Assembly: GCA_947476405.1 (NCBI GenBank)
Contig: CANJQG010000063.1
Coordinates: 1-7,964, forward strand
DNA: 7,964 nucleotides
From: Thiotrichales bacterium
GTDB taxonomy: Bacteria; Pseudomonadota; Gammaproteobacteria; Francisellales; CACEW01
Reading direction: 5' to 3'
The translations under genes were made by a program, and so were the position numbers. Below the pieces are notes generated by a model. That model ran no database searches. It was given only the letters and a program-made list of their open reading frames with translations, and was not told where the DNA came from. This document shows positions 1 to 7,683 of the stretch, one piece after another (position 1 is the first letter of the stretch; every line of letters begins with the position of its first letter).

Positions 1-2
1 CT

Positions 3-3000
3 ATGCATTTCCTTGTGAAAATTGCCGCAAGATATTATGAGTTTGCACAAAAACTTATAAACACGCCTGAACTATTAGAAAAACTCACAAACGATCATCT
101 TATAAAAATTGGAGTAAAGCATAGTGAATTTGCACAACATCTTCTAAATAAGCCTGAACTATTAGAAAAACTCAGCGGGGATAATCTTGTGCAAATTGGA
201 ATAGCACATATTGAAGCTGCACGATCCCTTCTAAATAAGCCTGAACTATTAGAAAAACTCAGGGGGTATGATCTTGTGCAAATTGGAAAAAAACATATTG
301 ACTTTGCACAACATCTTCTAAATAAGCCTGAACTATTAGAAAAACTCAGGGGGTATGATCTTGTGCAAATTGGAGAAAAACATATTGCATTTGCACAACA
401 TCTTCTAAATAAGCCTGAACTATTAGAAAAACACAGCGGGGATAATCTTGCGCAAATTGGAGAAAAATATATTGACTTTGCACAACATCTTCTAAATAAG
501 CCTGAACTATTAGAAAAACTCAGCGGGGATAATCTTGCGCAAATTGGAGAAAAACATATTGACTTTGCACAACATCTTCTAAATAAGCCTGGACTATTAG
601 AAAAACTCAGCGGGGATGATCTTGCGCACATTGGAGAAAAACATATTGACTTTGCACGAGCGCTTCTGAACACGCCTGAACTATTAGAAAAACTGAACGA
701 GAATCATCTTAGAATTCTTGGGGAAGCACACATTGAGATTGCACGAATGCTTTTGGGAAAAGCCAAACTACTCGAAAAACTAATTGCGAATAGCAGTCTT
801 TTTTTTATTATAGAGACCCACTCTAGCTCCCCATCATTCTCAGCATACGCCTATCAGATTATTAAAAAGGCATCTATCTTTAAAAAATTTCTAGCTTATA
901 TTCTACCCCAGATAGATTTTATTGCTTCAATAAAAAAGAAGTATCCTACTTGTAGAATAAGGAGGCCTATGCAGAGAAAAGATTCAACCCTGAATATAGA
1001 TTTCTTAGATAATCCTTTTGATGCCCATCAATTTTCATTAAGCTATTGCAATACCCCAGGGTTAGAGATTTCATGGCCCACCGATATCCCCTCTGAAATA
1101 AACCGAATATTTGCATTTAAACAAGCCTGCGCGCGCTCTCCTACGCCCTTCCCTAGCCCACCCCCTCCCGGACATTCAATTTTTCTCGAAGTGCTCCATC
1201 AAGATGATTTAACTGCATTACGTAATCTTCCCAAGGAAATGTGCTCATTTTTATCAAATATTGCAGTCATTAAAATATCTCCATTTTTGAAAGACCTAAG
1301 CGAATCAGACCAGAAAGAAATCTCCACAAACTTACAACAACTTTCTCTCAGATGCCCACAGCTTAAATTAATTCAATTACCCGATGGATTTAATGCAACT
1401 CACTTTGCTAAATTACGGCCACCTATTATTTTTCATAAAAACTATACGCGTGAGCTATTAGGGTTTACGAGCCTAGATGAGTTAAGTGCTCAGGCAAACC
1501 CCCAGGATACGTCACATCCCAATCCTGGCATATTTTATGAAAGCACGCCTTTGCAAAGCACATCCATTGTTTCCACTGATAATCAAGGCAAAGCACGATA
1601 CGATATGATACCAATTGGAGAGGCATTAAATACAACAAAAAAAATCAATGTGCGAGGAGCCGTGATTGCTTACAAATTAAAGCAAAATACAATAACAGAT
1701 CAAGCTGAACTGTATCGCTTTGAGCCCACTGCGATTACTCGTCCTTTGACCTATCAAATTAAATATTTAACCCTTGAAAACATTACACTTTATAAAGAAG
1801 CCCCCACTAAAGATGAATACTTTAAAATCAATCAGCGAATTCCTAGTGATGGGCAATTTCATCGTTTACGCTCCATACATCCTGCAGAAACACTGGAAGG
1901 AATAATGGGCAATGGCACAGAATTGCTAGAGTTTCACAGGGGCAGTGATGACTTTTTTTATGTGAAAAATCAGATGCCAGATGAAATCAACCTTCAATTT
2001 ATACTCAAATTATCCAGTGAACATAATAAGTCAAGATTGGAAGACCTGGGAGACAAGCCAAATGGATCTTTTGCCCGCCTTATTATTAACACGTATCGCA
2101 ATCAACCCTTTTTTCAAGAAACAGCTGATTCAACCCGCCCCATCCCCAAAATAACAGACAGCTTAAAAGAGTGGACTGAAATACTTTATAGTGAAGCAGC
2201 AGGCGTCTGCTGGCATCGGGCATTGGCTGTTTCGAGCATCATTTCAGGTGCAATAAGCCCAGACCATGTCAGGATCGTCAGCGTCAACCAGAATCACGAA
2301 ATGATCGAAGTAAAAAATGATGATAACGAGTGGATTCCTCTTGATGTGCTAGGCGCTAGCAAGGCTGAAGAGCATTATGAAGCCACTCCTAAAATGATGA
2401 TACCCAGATCCATAAGCCCAGAAACTTGGGCAGCGGATGAAGTACCTAATGAACCCATAACAGCAGCTCATGCAAATATGCGGGCCATGCTTTTAAAGCA
2501 ATGTGAAATACACAAAATAAGCACTCAAGAGGAGTATACTTCAAAAATAAGCGTTCACAAAAACATTTTGCTTCTCTCCAAGACTGCAAAACAGGATGCG
2601 CTGTCGATACTGAGGACTCAAGCCGATTTAGGCATTCATACTTTTTATATTCAAAAATCGAATGATATTGATATTGGGAAACGCGCTTTGATCTTAGGTG
2701 ATACGGGACCCAATATTGAGCCAGAAGGAGGCGACTTTTCAAGCTTTCTAAAAAAGGCTACCGCACATCCAACTCAACGATTTTCTATTCTGATTCAATG
2801 GGATGCATTAACGCCAAAAGAACGCTTAACGCTTCAAGAAATGCTGGATGACAGCCCAAGAATCAAAGGGATCCCCGTAGCAAAAAACATTCAAATCATC
2901 GGATTATGCCAAAATCGCCCCGAAGATGAATCATTTCAATCTAGATACAAAGGTGAAGTCTATACGCTTCCACTCCCACTGCCACAAGCGCCTACTGATT

Positions 3001-5462
3001 CGAAAAGAGAAGAGACCATATCCAGTGTGATTGATCTGGAAGGGGAATCTAATTGGCTCGAAAAATTCTTTGGGCGGGTAATTTTGGTTGAAAATAAAAT
3101 GACATTTGAGCCTGGCCCACTTTTTGATGGTATCGGTGCCAATCAGCGTATTACGCTTCTAAACATCGCCAATGATCAACAAGAAGCCATTCAATATGCC
3201 TGTGATATTGCACGCGCGCAAGGCTATTTTTTATATCATGGCATGATGATTCCCATTGCGCCGACTGCTCAATTTGATTTGTCCAATCGGAATTTGAATT
3301 TTGCTGACTTTGAAATAAAACAGGTGTTTCGAAATGCGCCGAAAAGAGCACTCCCTGAGGCCATTGTGGTGAATACGCACTGTGTGGATATTTTGTTTCA
3401 AGATAAGTGTATTGTAGAGGGCATCTATAGCGAACGCCCTGGCTTATTAGAGAGATTTCGAGGGCAACACCTCCTCCTTCATGTGAATCGCCATTCAGAG
3501 GCAAGTGATTTAACCGAGAGCCAATGGTACACTCTTTTTAATCGGGCAAAAATGTATGGGATTTCTTTATCACTCTATTTGGAACCTGGCGTTTCCCTGC
3601 CACGCAATCTCACCATTGAAAGCGATCTTCCCGCTGATTCTGCGGATAAGGATTCAATTTCAGTAAAAGAAACATCGCCATCCAGCCCCTTGGTTTTCAA
3701 TGTAGAAGATGAATGTTTTTCAAGTTTATTTTATTCCGTTCGATTCACCTCAGAACGAGCCGGTTTTTCAGATTTTGCAATTGAGCTGGGAGGCGCCTTG
3801 TCTGCTTTATTGGCAGGAGAAACCGTTATTTTAAAAGGGATATTTTCACCCGAGCTTTTGGATCAATTAGCCCCCATGTCTCTTTCAAATCATTCGTTTA
3901 TCATGATTAATGGCGAGCGCGTAACCTTTTCCGGCACATTAATTTTACAAGCAGAAACAGCGCGCAGCGTGCCGCAATCGCCTTCCATTATTTATTCAGA
4001 AAGCGACTGCAGCCACGAGGATGTGGGGACAGAAGCAGATTCTAAGGCCTTTATTTCAAGGCGAAAATCAGCCTTGCTGGGCGTATTGGATCAGCATCAC
4101 ATTGCCCGAATAAGCGGCCCAACCGGCGTAGGGAAAACCAGCCTCATTGACGAAATGGCTAAGCTAGAACAGGCCACCCTTTATCAAGAACTGGATGAGT
4201 TTGAGGCCTGGGCTCTCGACACATCAGAAAAAATAAAAATATTGCGCATCGACGAACACAACATCGAGAATTTACATTTTACATTTTTAGCCCCGATGTT
4301 GGCTGAGAGAACCCCTTGCGTACTTTATAAAGGCAAAACCTATGAATTAAGTGAAACACATAAGGTCGTTTTTGCAGGAAATGATCTATCATACGGCGGA
4401 GGACGCGTGAGCCAAAAATTGTTTGAAGATTATTCCATTCCCACTTTAGCCTTTCAGGATTTTCCCCCGTGCTATATTGATCACCAAATTTTAAAGCCTA
4501 TTTTCAATAAAATGAGCAAAATAGACTTGGATATTTGTGAGGCCGGACTTCTAGAGCATGATATTCATACCGAAAAAACACGACTTTTAGCACTGTATTA
4601 TGATAAAAATCAAGCTAATCCAGGGAGCATGACTGTTCGAGCCCTGCAAAATGAAGCCTTACAATGGTGTACAGCGCGTCTTTTAGAATTCAGGGAAGCC
4701 TCCACAACGACGGACAAGCCCTCCTCTTTTATTGAAGCGCCTTATACTACAGCAGCAATGACCTGTTTGACGAATGCGCTGATACGCAAAGACTTACAAA
4801 GGGAAGGCCTGCTCCCCGGACAGGGTTTAGGACTCAACGGCGTCATCATTGAAGGCATGCCAGGTTTAGGAAAAAGCGCACTCGTTCAACACTGCTTGAA
4901 GTCACACCCGCATATCAGGATTCCCGCCAATCTCCTGCTCGAGGAACATCTTCATGAGACCCTTAAAATCATTGCAACGGCCTTTGATGAAGGAAAGCCT
5001 GTGTGGATTGATGAATTTGATGCGTGCTCGGGAGAAGGCGTTGAAAAAGCAATCAACAGCTTCTTAACAGGAAGAAATATCAATGGACAGCCTGCAAAAA
5101 AAGAAGGCTTTCTCTTGATTGTCACCCTGAATGGCGCGGCCTTGAGTGGGCGCGATATTTTAAGCCCTGCATTCAAAGCGCGCTGTGAACACGTCGTTAT
5201 CAATCCATTAACTGCTTCGGATATTCAGGAAATTTTAGAATACAAATATCCCACTGACTCACCCGAAATAAGAGCAATCATGACGAATCAATTTTTATCC
5301 TTACAAACAAGTCATGGCTTAACCCTAAGAGGCCTACTCCATGTGTTAGACCAAGCACATCAAGGAGCGCCCGCAGTAGGCGGAGCTGGCGGAGGGCCGA
5401 TCTCTTTATTTTCACAGGCCCCCATGGCCAGCGATTATCATACAGACCCTGGAGCACATTAA
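3..5462 (+). CDS. Giant multidomain protein: helical tandem repeats, transglutaminase-like domain and multiple AAA+-like modules (5' partial)
   Basis: I do not recognise this as a named gene. Residue numbers count from the ATG at position 3, but that Met falls inside a repeat unit and the frame is open to the window edge, so the real start is upstream. Order seen: nine 29-residue helical repeats (3-263); an unassigned region with a Pro-rich linker (about 379-391); a beta-rich stretch (about 510-690); a transglutaminase-like domain with C736, H765 and D781; possible decayed AAA cores near 855-971, 1130-1230 and 1270-1345; an AAA+ core with Walker A GPTGVGKT (1372-1379) and Walker B IDE (D1417/E1418); a second with GMPGLGKS (1618-1625), WIDEFD (D1670/E1671), sensor-1-like N1710 and a GR...R segment (R1717, R1727) as in MoxR/midasin-type AAA proteins. 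It ends in a Gly-rich tail. No signal peptide or membrane segment is visible. A large NTPase-powered remodelling protein, possibly a secreted host effector, is inference. The coding call is near certain; the function is unknown. Confidence 0.93.
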   Translation: MHFLVKIAARYYEFAQKLINTPELLEKLTNDHLIKIGVKHSEFAQHLLNKPELLEKLSGDNLVQIGIAHIEAARSLLNKPELLEKLRGYDLVQIGKKHIDFAQHLLNKPELLEKLRGYDLVQIGEKHIAFAQHLLNKPELLEKHSGDNLAQIGEKYIDFAQHLLNKPELLEKLSGDNLAQIGEKHIDFAQHLLNKPGLLEKLSGDDLAHIGEKHIDFARALLNTPELLEKLNENHLRILGEAHIEIARMLLGKAKLLEKLIANSSLFFIIETHSSSPSFSAYAYQIIKKASIFKKFLAYILPQIDFIASIKKKYPTCRIRRPMQRKDSTLNIDFLDNPFDAHQFSLSYCNTPGLEISWPTDIPSEINRIFAFKQACARSPTPFPSPPPPGHSIFLEVLHQDDLTALRNLPKEMCSFLSNIAVIKISPFLKDLSESDQKEISTNLQQLSLRCPQLKLIQLPDGFNATHFAKLRPPIIFHKNYTRELLGFTSLDELSAQANPQDTSHPNPGIFYESTPLQSTSIVSTDNQGKARYDMIPIGEALNTTKKINVRGAVIAYKLKQNTITDQAELYRFEPTAITRPLTYQIKYLTLENITLYKEAPTKDEYFKINQRIPSDGQFHRLRSIHPAETLEGIMGNGTELLEFHRGSDDFFYVKNQMPDEINLQFILKLSSEHNKSRLEDLGDKPNGSFARLIINTYRNQPFFQETADSTRPIPKITDSLKEWTEILYSEAAGVCWHRALAVSSIISGAISPDHVRIVSVNQNHEMIEVKNDDNEWIPLDVLGASKAEEHYEATPKMMIPRSISPETWAADEVPNEPITAAHANMRAMLLKQCEIHKISTQEEYTSKISVHKNILLLSKTAKQDALSILRTQADLGIHTFYIQKSNDIDIGKRALILGDTGPNIEPEGGDFSSFLKKATAHPTQRFSILIQWDALTPKERLTLQEMLDDSPRIKGIPVAKNIQIIGLCQNRPEDESFQSRYKGEVYTLPLPLPQAPTDSKREETISSVIDLEGESNWLEKFFGRVILVENKMTFEPGPLFDGIGANQRITLLNIANDQQEAIQYACDIARAQGYFLYHGMMIPIAPTAQFDLSNRNLNFADFEIKQVFRNAPKRALPEAIVVNTHCVDILFQDKCIVEGIYSERPGLLERFRGQHLLLHVNRHSEASDLTESQWYTLFNRAKMYGISLSLYLEPGVSLPRNLTIESDLPADSADKDSISVKETSPSSPLVFNVEDECFSSLFYSVRFTSERAGFSDFAIELGGALSALLAGETVILKGIFSPELLDQLAPMSLSNHSFIMINGERVTFSGTLILQAETARSVPQSPSIIYSESDCSHEDVGTEADSKAFISRRKSALLGVLDQHHIARISGPTGVGKTSLIDEMAKLEQATLYQELDEFEAWALDTSEKIKILRIDEHNIENLHFTFLAPMLAERTPCVLYKGKTYELSETHKVVFAGNDLSYGGGRVSQKLFEDYSIPTLAFQDFPPCYIDHQILKPIFNKMSKIDLDICEAGLLEHDIHTEKTRLLALYYDKNQANPGSMTVRALQNEALQWCTARLLEFREASTTTDKPSSFIEAPYTTAAMTCLTNALIRKDLQREGLLPGQGLGLNGVIIEGMPGLGKSALVQHCLKSHPHIRIPANLLLEEHLHETLKIIATAFDEGKPVWIDEFDACSGEGVEKAINSFLTGRNINGQPAKKEGFLLIVTLNGAALSGRDILSPAFKARCEHVVINPLTASDIQEILEYKYPTDSPEIRAIMTNQFLSLQTSHGLTLRGLLHVLDQAHQGAPAVGGAGGGPISLFSQAPMASDYHTDPGAH
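9..791 (+). repeat. Tandem 87-bp repeat, nine units (29-residue helical repeats)
   Basis: Nine in-frame units begin at 9, 96, 183, 270, 357, 444, 531, 618 and 705. The consensus runs roughly xLxQIGEKHIDFAQ then HLLNKPELLEKLSGD, which suggests two amphipathic helices per unit and an alpha-solenoid, a fold usually used to bind protein partners. Units 2-7 are almost identical at the DNA level; units 6 and 7 differ at only two bases. Units 1, 8 and 9 are more divergent, as is common at array edges, and a decayed tenth unit may follow near 792-890. The window starts inside the array, so its full copy number is not visible. Confidence 0.95.
2184..2363 (+). other. Transglutaminase-like (papain-fold) domain core within the giant protein
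   Basis: The segment reads AAGVCWHRALAVSSI, then a strand with NHEMIEV, then WIPLDVLG. This matches the order and spacing of transglutaminase-like folds: nucleophile Cys at the start of a helix (C736), His on a following strand (H765), and Asp on the next strand (D781) after a Trp. Members of this superfamily act as proteases, transglutaminases, deamidases or peptide N-glycanases, and the core alone does not say which. All three catalytic positions appear intact, so activity is plausible. The beta-rich stretch just upstream may be an accessory domain. Confidence 0.72.
2565..2915 (+). other. Possible degenerate AAA+-like core lacking a P-loop
   Basis: Residues about 855-971 have the strand order of an AAA core. 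A hydrophobic strand ILLLSKTAK (855-863) sits where Walker A would be but lacks GxxxxGK[ST]. FSILIQWDALT (927-937) sits at the Walker B position with WD in place of DE. NIQIIGLCQN (962-971) resembles a sensor-1 strand. If this is right, it is a structural, non-hydrolysing module, as in dynein- or midasin-type concatenated AAA rings. The call rests on pattern similarity by eye and needs a profile search or structure model. Confidence 0.4.
4095..4502 (+). other. AAA+ ATPase module with intact Walker A and B
   Basis: ARISGPTGVGKTSLIDEMAK carries a canonical P-loop (G1372 to T1379, with K1378 as the phosphate-binding lysine). KILRIDEHN gives Walker B with D1417 and catalytic E1418. VVFAGND supplies a sensor-1-like Asn (N1460), followed by YGGGR, which resembles the GR element after sensor 1 in MoxR-type ATPases. 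ATP binding looks likely. The core is short between Walker A and B (about 38 residues), compact for an AAA+ domain. Confidence 0.75.
4839..5330 (+). other. Second AAA+ ATPase module, MoxR/midasin-like
   Basis: GVIIEGMPGLGKSALVQHC is a canonical P-loop (1618-1625, K1624). VWIDEFD gives Walker B (D1670, E1671). LLIVTLNGAALSGR holds sensor-1 N1710 and the GR motif at R1717, and LSPAFKAR ends in R1727, the place of the arginine finger or sensor arginine in MoxR, midasin and dynein relatives. The following NPLTASDIQEILEYK resembles the start of the small helical lid. This is the best-preserved AAA+ unit in the protein and probably its main hydrolysing site. Confidence 0.82.
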
Positions 5463-6199
5463 AAAGGCCAAATCAAATTGACATTCACACTACTACTGGT
5501 CAACTGTCCCAGGCTCATATTGTTTGGAATCTCCTGACCTGAATAAGAAGAGAGCGCCGCATTACCCCAGTTGATATAACGATAATCCAATGCAATAATC
5601 GGCGCATTAGGCTTCGAACTGAGCACATACTGCACCCCAACTCCAAACTCATAGGCTAAGTTATATTGATCATAACCGTTCAACGGCACTCCTGGAGAGG
5701 GGCTCTCTGGATTGATCGATGTCTCCACATAATGACCAAAATCATTACGACTGACGCCTAGGCCAAGCAAAAAATAAGGCTGCACTGCATAATGGGTCCA
5801 GGCTAATTTGGGCTCTAAAAATAAGCCATAGCTTTGACCCTGCGCGGTATAATTCAAAGTATTATAGGGCCCATAGCCACCTACAAAAGTAGATTCAGAG
5901 CCACTTGCACTCAGATTATTTAAATAGAGCGCGGTTAATCCCAAACCAAAAGTCACATTTTTATAAGGCATATTATAAGCAAGACCAAAACCAAAAAGTG
6001 GAATATTCATAGATGACTGCGCCGAGCTATATTGCCGCTGTACATCTTCTGCAATCCGCACCATCTCATTGTTAGAAAGAGCGGCATTCGTCATACCCAT
6101 TGAAATATTGGCACTCCAATAATGAGGCGCTGAAAAACACGTAATCGAATACCCCATACTCAAAGCGCTTAAAAAAAACAATCGTCTTACTTTTTTCAT
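5459..6199 (-). CDS. Outer-membrane beta-barrel protein, probable eight-stranded
   Basis: The 246-residue product starts with a clear Sec signal peptide (MKKVRRLFFLSALSMGYSIT, likely cut after A24 in CFSA). The mature part has about eight amphipathic strands, for example near 26-36, 64-76, 80-95, 122-136, 138-154, 180-194, 200-214 and 235-246, with alternating aromatic and Gly residues. It ends in Phe (NLIWPF), the usual BAM-recognised C-terminal signature of outer-membrane proteins. Size and layout fit the small OmpA-like/opacity-type barrels common in Legionella-like bacteria. The ATG at 6199 is supported by a near-perfect Shine-Dalgarno. The gene lies 29 bp after the propeller gene on the same strand, so the two are probably co-transcribed. 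Its stop codon overlaps that of the convergent giant gene. The class is confident; the ligand or role (adhesion, porin-like or structural) cannot be read from the sequence. Confidence 0.9.
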   Translation of the reverse strand: MKKVRRLFFLSALSMGYSITCFSAPHYWSANISMGMTNAALSNNEMVRIAEDVQRQYSSAQSSMNIPLFGFGLAYNMPYKNVTFGLGLTALYLNNLSASGSESTFVGGYGPYNTLNYTAQGQSYGLFLEPKLAWTHYAVQPYFLLGLGVSRNDFGHYVETSINPESPSPGVPLNGYDQYNLAYEFGVGVQYVLSSKPNAPIIALDYRYINWGNAALSSYSGQEIPNNMSLGQLTSSSVNVNLIWPF

Positions 6200-6205
6200 G
6201 GATGC

Positions 6206-6213
6206 ACCTCCTT
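6206..6213 (-). promoter_or_regulatory. Strong Shine-Dalgarno of the barrel gene
   Basis: AAGGAGGT on the minus strand, six bases before the ATG at 6199. It is an almost full match to the anti-SD sequence. It fixes the start codon and suggests independent, efficient translation of the barrel protein despite its position as second gene of the pair. Confidence 0.85.
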
Positions 6214-6228
6214 ACATGAATGATTAAA

Positions 6229-7635
6229 TTAATTAATAAAATTAGCATAAACAAAACCAGGTGAATCCATGGAAGGCAATGCGGTCACCTGATTATTAGT
6301 CAAATCAATTTTTTCAATATAATCATTGGAGTCTGAAGTAATAAAAAGCGCACTTCCATCTGGCAAAATAGACATTCCAAAGGGACTAAAGTTTTCTAAG
6401 GGGATGGTGCTAATGACCTTAGCCGATGTGGTATCAATCACTAAAACCTCCTGCGGATTAAAACTCAATGCATATAATTTTGATCCATCTGGAGAGAGCA
6501 CCAGAATAAAAGGACTAGCATTCGGAATATTTAAAAAATCAGTTAATTGCTCACTACTTTTCGTAGTATCAAACATTTTTATCACCCCATTACCGTCGAC
6601 GCAAGCTGAGAGATAAAGGCGACCGCCATCTGGAGAAATCGCCATCCCCCAAAATGTCGTTCCAGGCAAGGGAAAGGTTGTGCTTGAAATGACTTGAACG
6701 GGATTGCTTATCGTATTTAAATGATCAACAATGAGGCTGAATCCAGTGCTGACATAAAGAATAGATCCATCAGGCGATGCCATCATTATTTGTGGTTGAT
6801 CCGTCTTAATTTCACCCAAATATTGAGCTGTGACTTCACCATTGATCACTTCAATATTCACAATATAAATTTCATTATCAAAGAAACTACTGATATAAAT
6901 TAATTTCCCATCTAGACTGGTATTAATCCAAGTCGCATATTGCACATATGGAAGCGGCAAAGTCGCGACGATTTGTGGAAAAGGATTCGTACTAGAAAGA
7001 GCACTGAGAACCTCTAATACAGGTCCAGCACTTTTGTGATTTACAACGTAAATATAGTCTCCACCAGGACTCGTTGCCAGAGCAACAGGAATTGTATTAA
7101 ACGAAAACTGAGATTCAGGATCCATCTTAATCAGGCCATACGGATAGGCCGTATTCATGGCAAAAATAGCAGTCAAAGCCCCACTATTTAAAAGAGCTGG
7201 GACATAAATATAATTCTGACTACTATGCGTTAAAACTACTTTTACAGCACTGTCAGACAAATTGCATAAGTTATATTTATCGATGCAAACATGTGCAGTT
7301 AAAGAAAAAAAAGAAGGCACAATACTCGCCCCCGCCACTAAAAAAGCATCAAACGAACAGCTTTGCCCGGAAGCAATATTTTGACAGGTATTATGAATAA
7401 CAGAAAAATTCAACCCTTCCGGCAGGGCCTGATAGGGCATAATTGCATTATCAGCAATCGAAATCGGCAAAGGAAATTGATTTTTTACATTATACCTAAT
7501 AGTTCCTGTGCTATTTGCACTTAGATAAAGAAAAGGCACGTTCGGATTAATCGTCAAGGCATCTTGCGCTGGGATAAAAAAAGGGCATAATGCCAGGCTC
7601 ATTAAAATTGATAAAGTCCTCTTATTTTTTAGCAT
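6229..7635 (-). CDS. Exported YVTN-type beta-propeller protein with Ig-like N-terminal domain
   Basis: The 468-residue product has an N-terminal signal peptide (KNKRTLSILMSLALCPFFI, cut probably near residue 23-26); LALC is not a good lipobox. Residues about 27-135 form a beta-rich Ig-like domain with four Cys (84, 93, 117, 124), including a CQNIASGQSCSF segment typical of HYDIN/SPD-2-like bacterial Ig domains; the Cys could form disulfides in the periplasm or outside. Residues about 140-468 carry six propeller motifs at 189, 240, 287, 334, 381 and 424 (SPDGSILYVST and similar), spaced about 43-51 residues, so roughly one blade each. Such YVTN/lactonase-like propellers are usually binding scaffolds; no enzyme activity can be claimed. 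GGAG eight bases before the ATG at 7635 supports the start. It is the first gene of a probable operon with the barrel gene. Confidence 0.9.
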   Translation of the reverse strand: MLKNKRTLSILMSLALCPFFIPAQDALTINPNVPFLYLSANSTGTIRYNVKNQFPLPISIADNAIMPYQALPEGLNFSVIHNTCQNIASGQSCSFDAFLVAGASIVPSFFSLTAHVCIDKYNLCNLSDSAVKVVLTHSSQNYIYVPALLNSGALTAIFAMNTAYPYGLIKMDPESQFSFNTIPVALATSPGGDYIYVVNHKSAGPVLEVLSALSSTNPFPQIVATLPLPYVQYATWINTSLDGKLIYISSFFDNEIYIVNIEVINGEVTAQYLGEIKTDQPQIMMASPDGSILYVSTGFSLIVDHLNTISNPVQVISSTTFPLPGTTFWGMAISPDGGRLYLSACVDGNGVIKMFDTTKSSEQLTDFLNIPNASPFILVLSPDGSKLYALSFNPQEVLVIDTTSAKVISTIPLENFSPFGMSILPDGSALFITSDSNDYIEKIDLTNNQVTALPSMDSPGFVYANFIN

Positions 7636-7643
7636 AGGCTGCT

Positions 7644-7647
7644 CTCC
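7644..7647 (-). promoter_or_regulatory. Shine-Dalgarno of the propeller gene
   Basis: GGAG (within GGAGAG) on the minus strand, eight bases before the ATG at 7635. It is of ordinary strength and decides the start codon, which is also the one giving a complete signal peptide. Confidence 0.65.
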
Positions 7648-7683
7648 AGATCATCAGAATTTAACGCAATATTTTAATTACCC

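Noticed and set aside
95..673. Long minus-strand open frame (192 codons) with 29-residue repeats
   Set aside because: It is the antisense shadow of the plus-strand repeat array; its periodicity comes from the 87-bp DNA repeats and the Ser/Cys-rich product has no recognisable features.
9..791. CRISPR-like repeat array
   Set aside because: The repeats are contiguous 87-bp coding units without spacers and keep the reading frame.
2446..3504. Three minus-strand open frames inside the giant gene (2446-2742, 2960-3142, 3151-3504)
   Set aside because: They lie fully within a well-supported plus-strand gene, encode no recognisable motifs and were treated as chance frames.
4952..5203. Minus-strand open frame opposite the second AAA+ module
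   Set aside because: It is antisense to conserved Walker B and sensor motifs; no independent evidence of coding.
6072..6254. Minus-strand 60-codon frame spanning the start of the barrel gene
   Set aside because: It overlaps the signal-peptide coding region in another frame; the strong Shine-Dalgarno matches the barrel ATG at 6199.
6229..6317. Lipoprotein lipobox in the propeller signal peptide (LALC)
   Set aside because: The residue before Cys is Leu, not Gly/Ala/Ser, and the Cys lies within the hydrophobic core, so a signal peptidase I site further on is more likely. The lipobox itself would be encoded near 7585, not in this 3' end.
6326..6903. Plus-strand open frames (6326-6616, 6721-6903) opposite the propeller gene
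   Set aside because: They are antisense to the propeller blades, whose periodic SPDG motifs establish the minus strand as coding.
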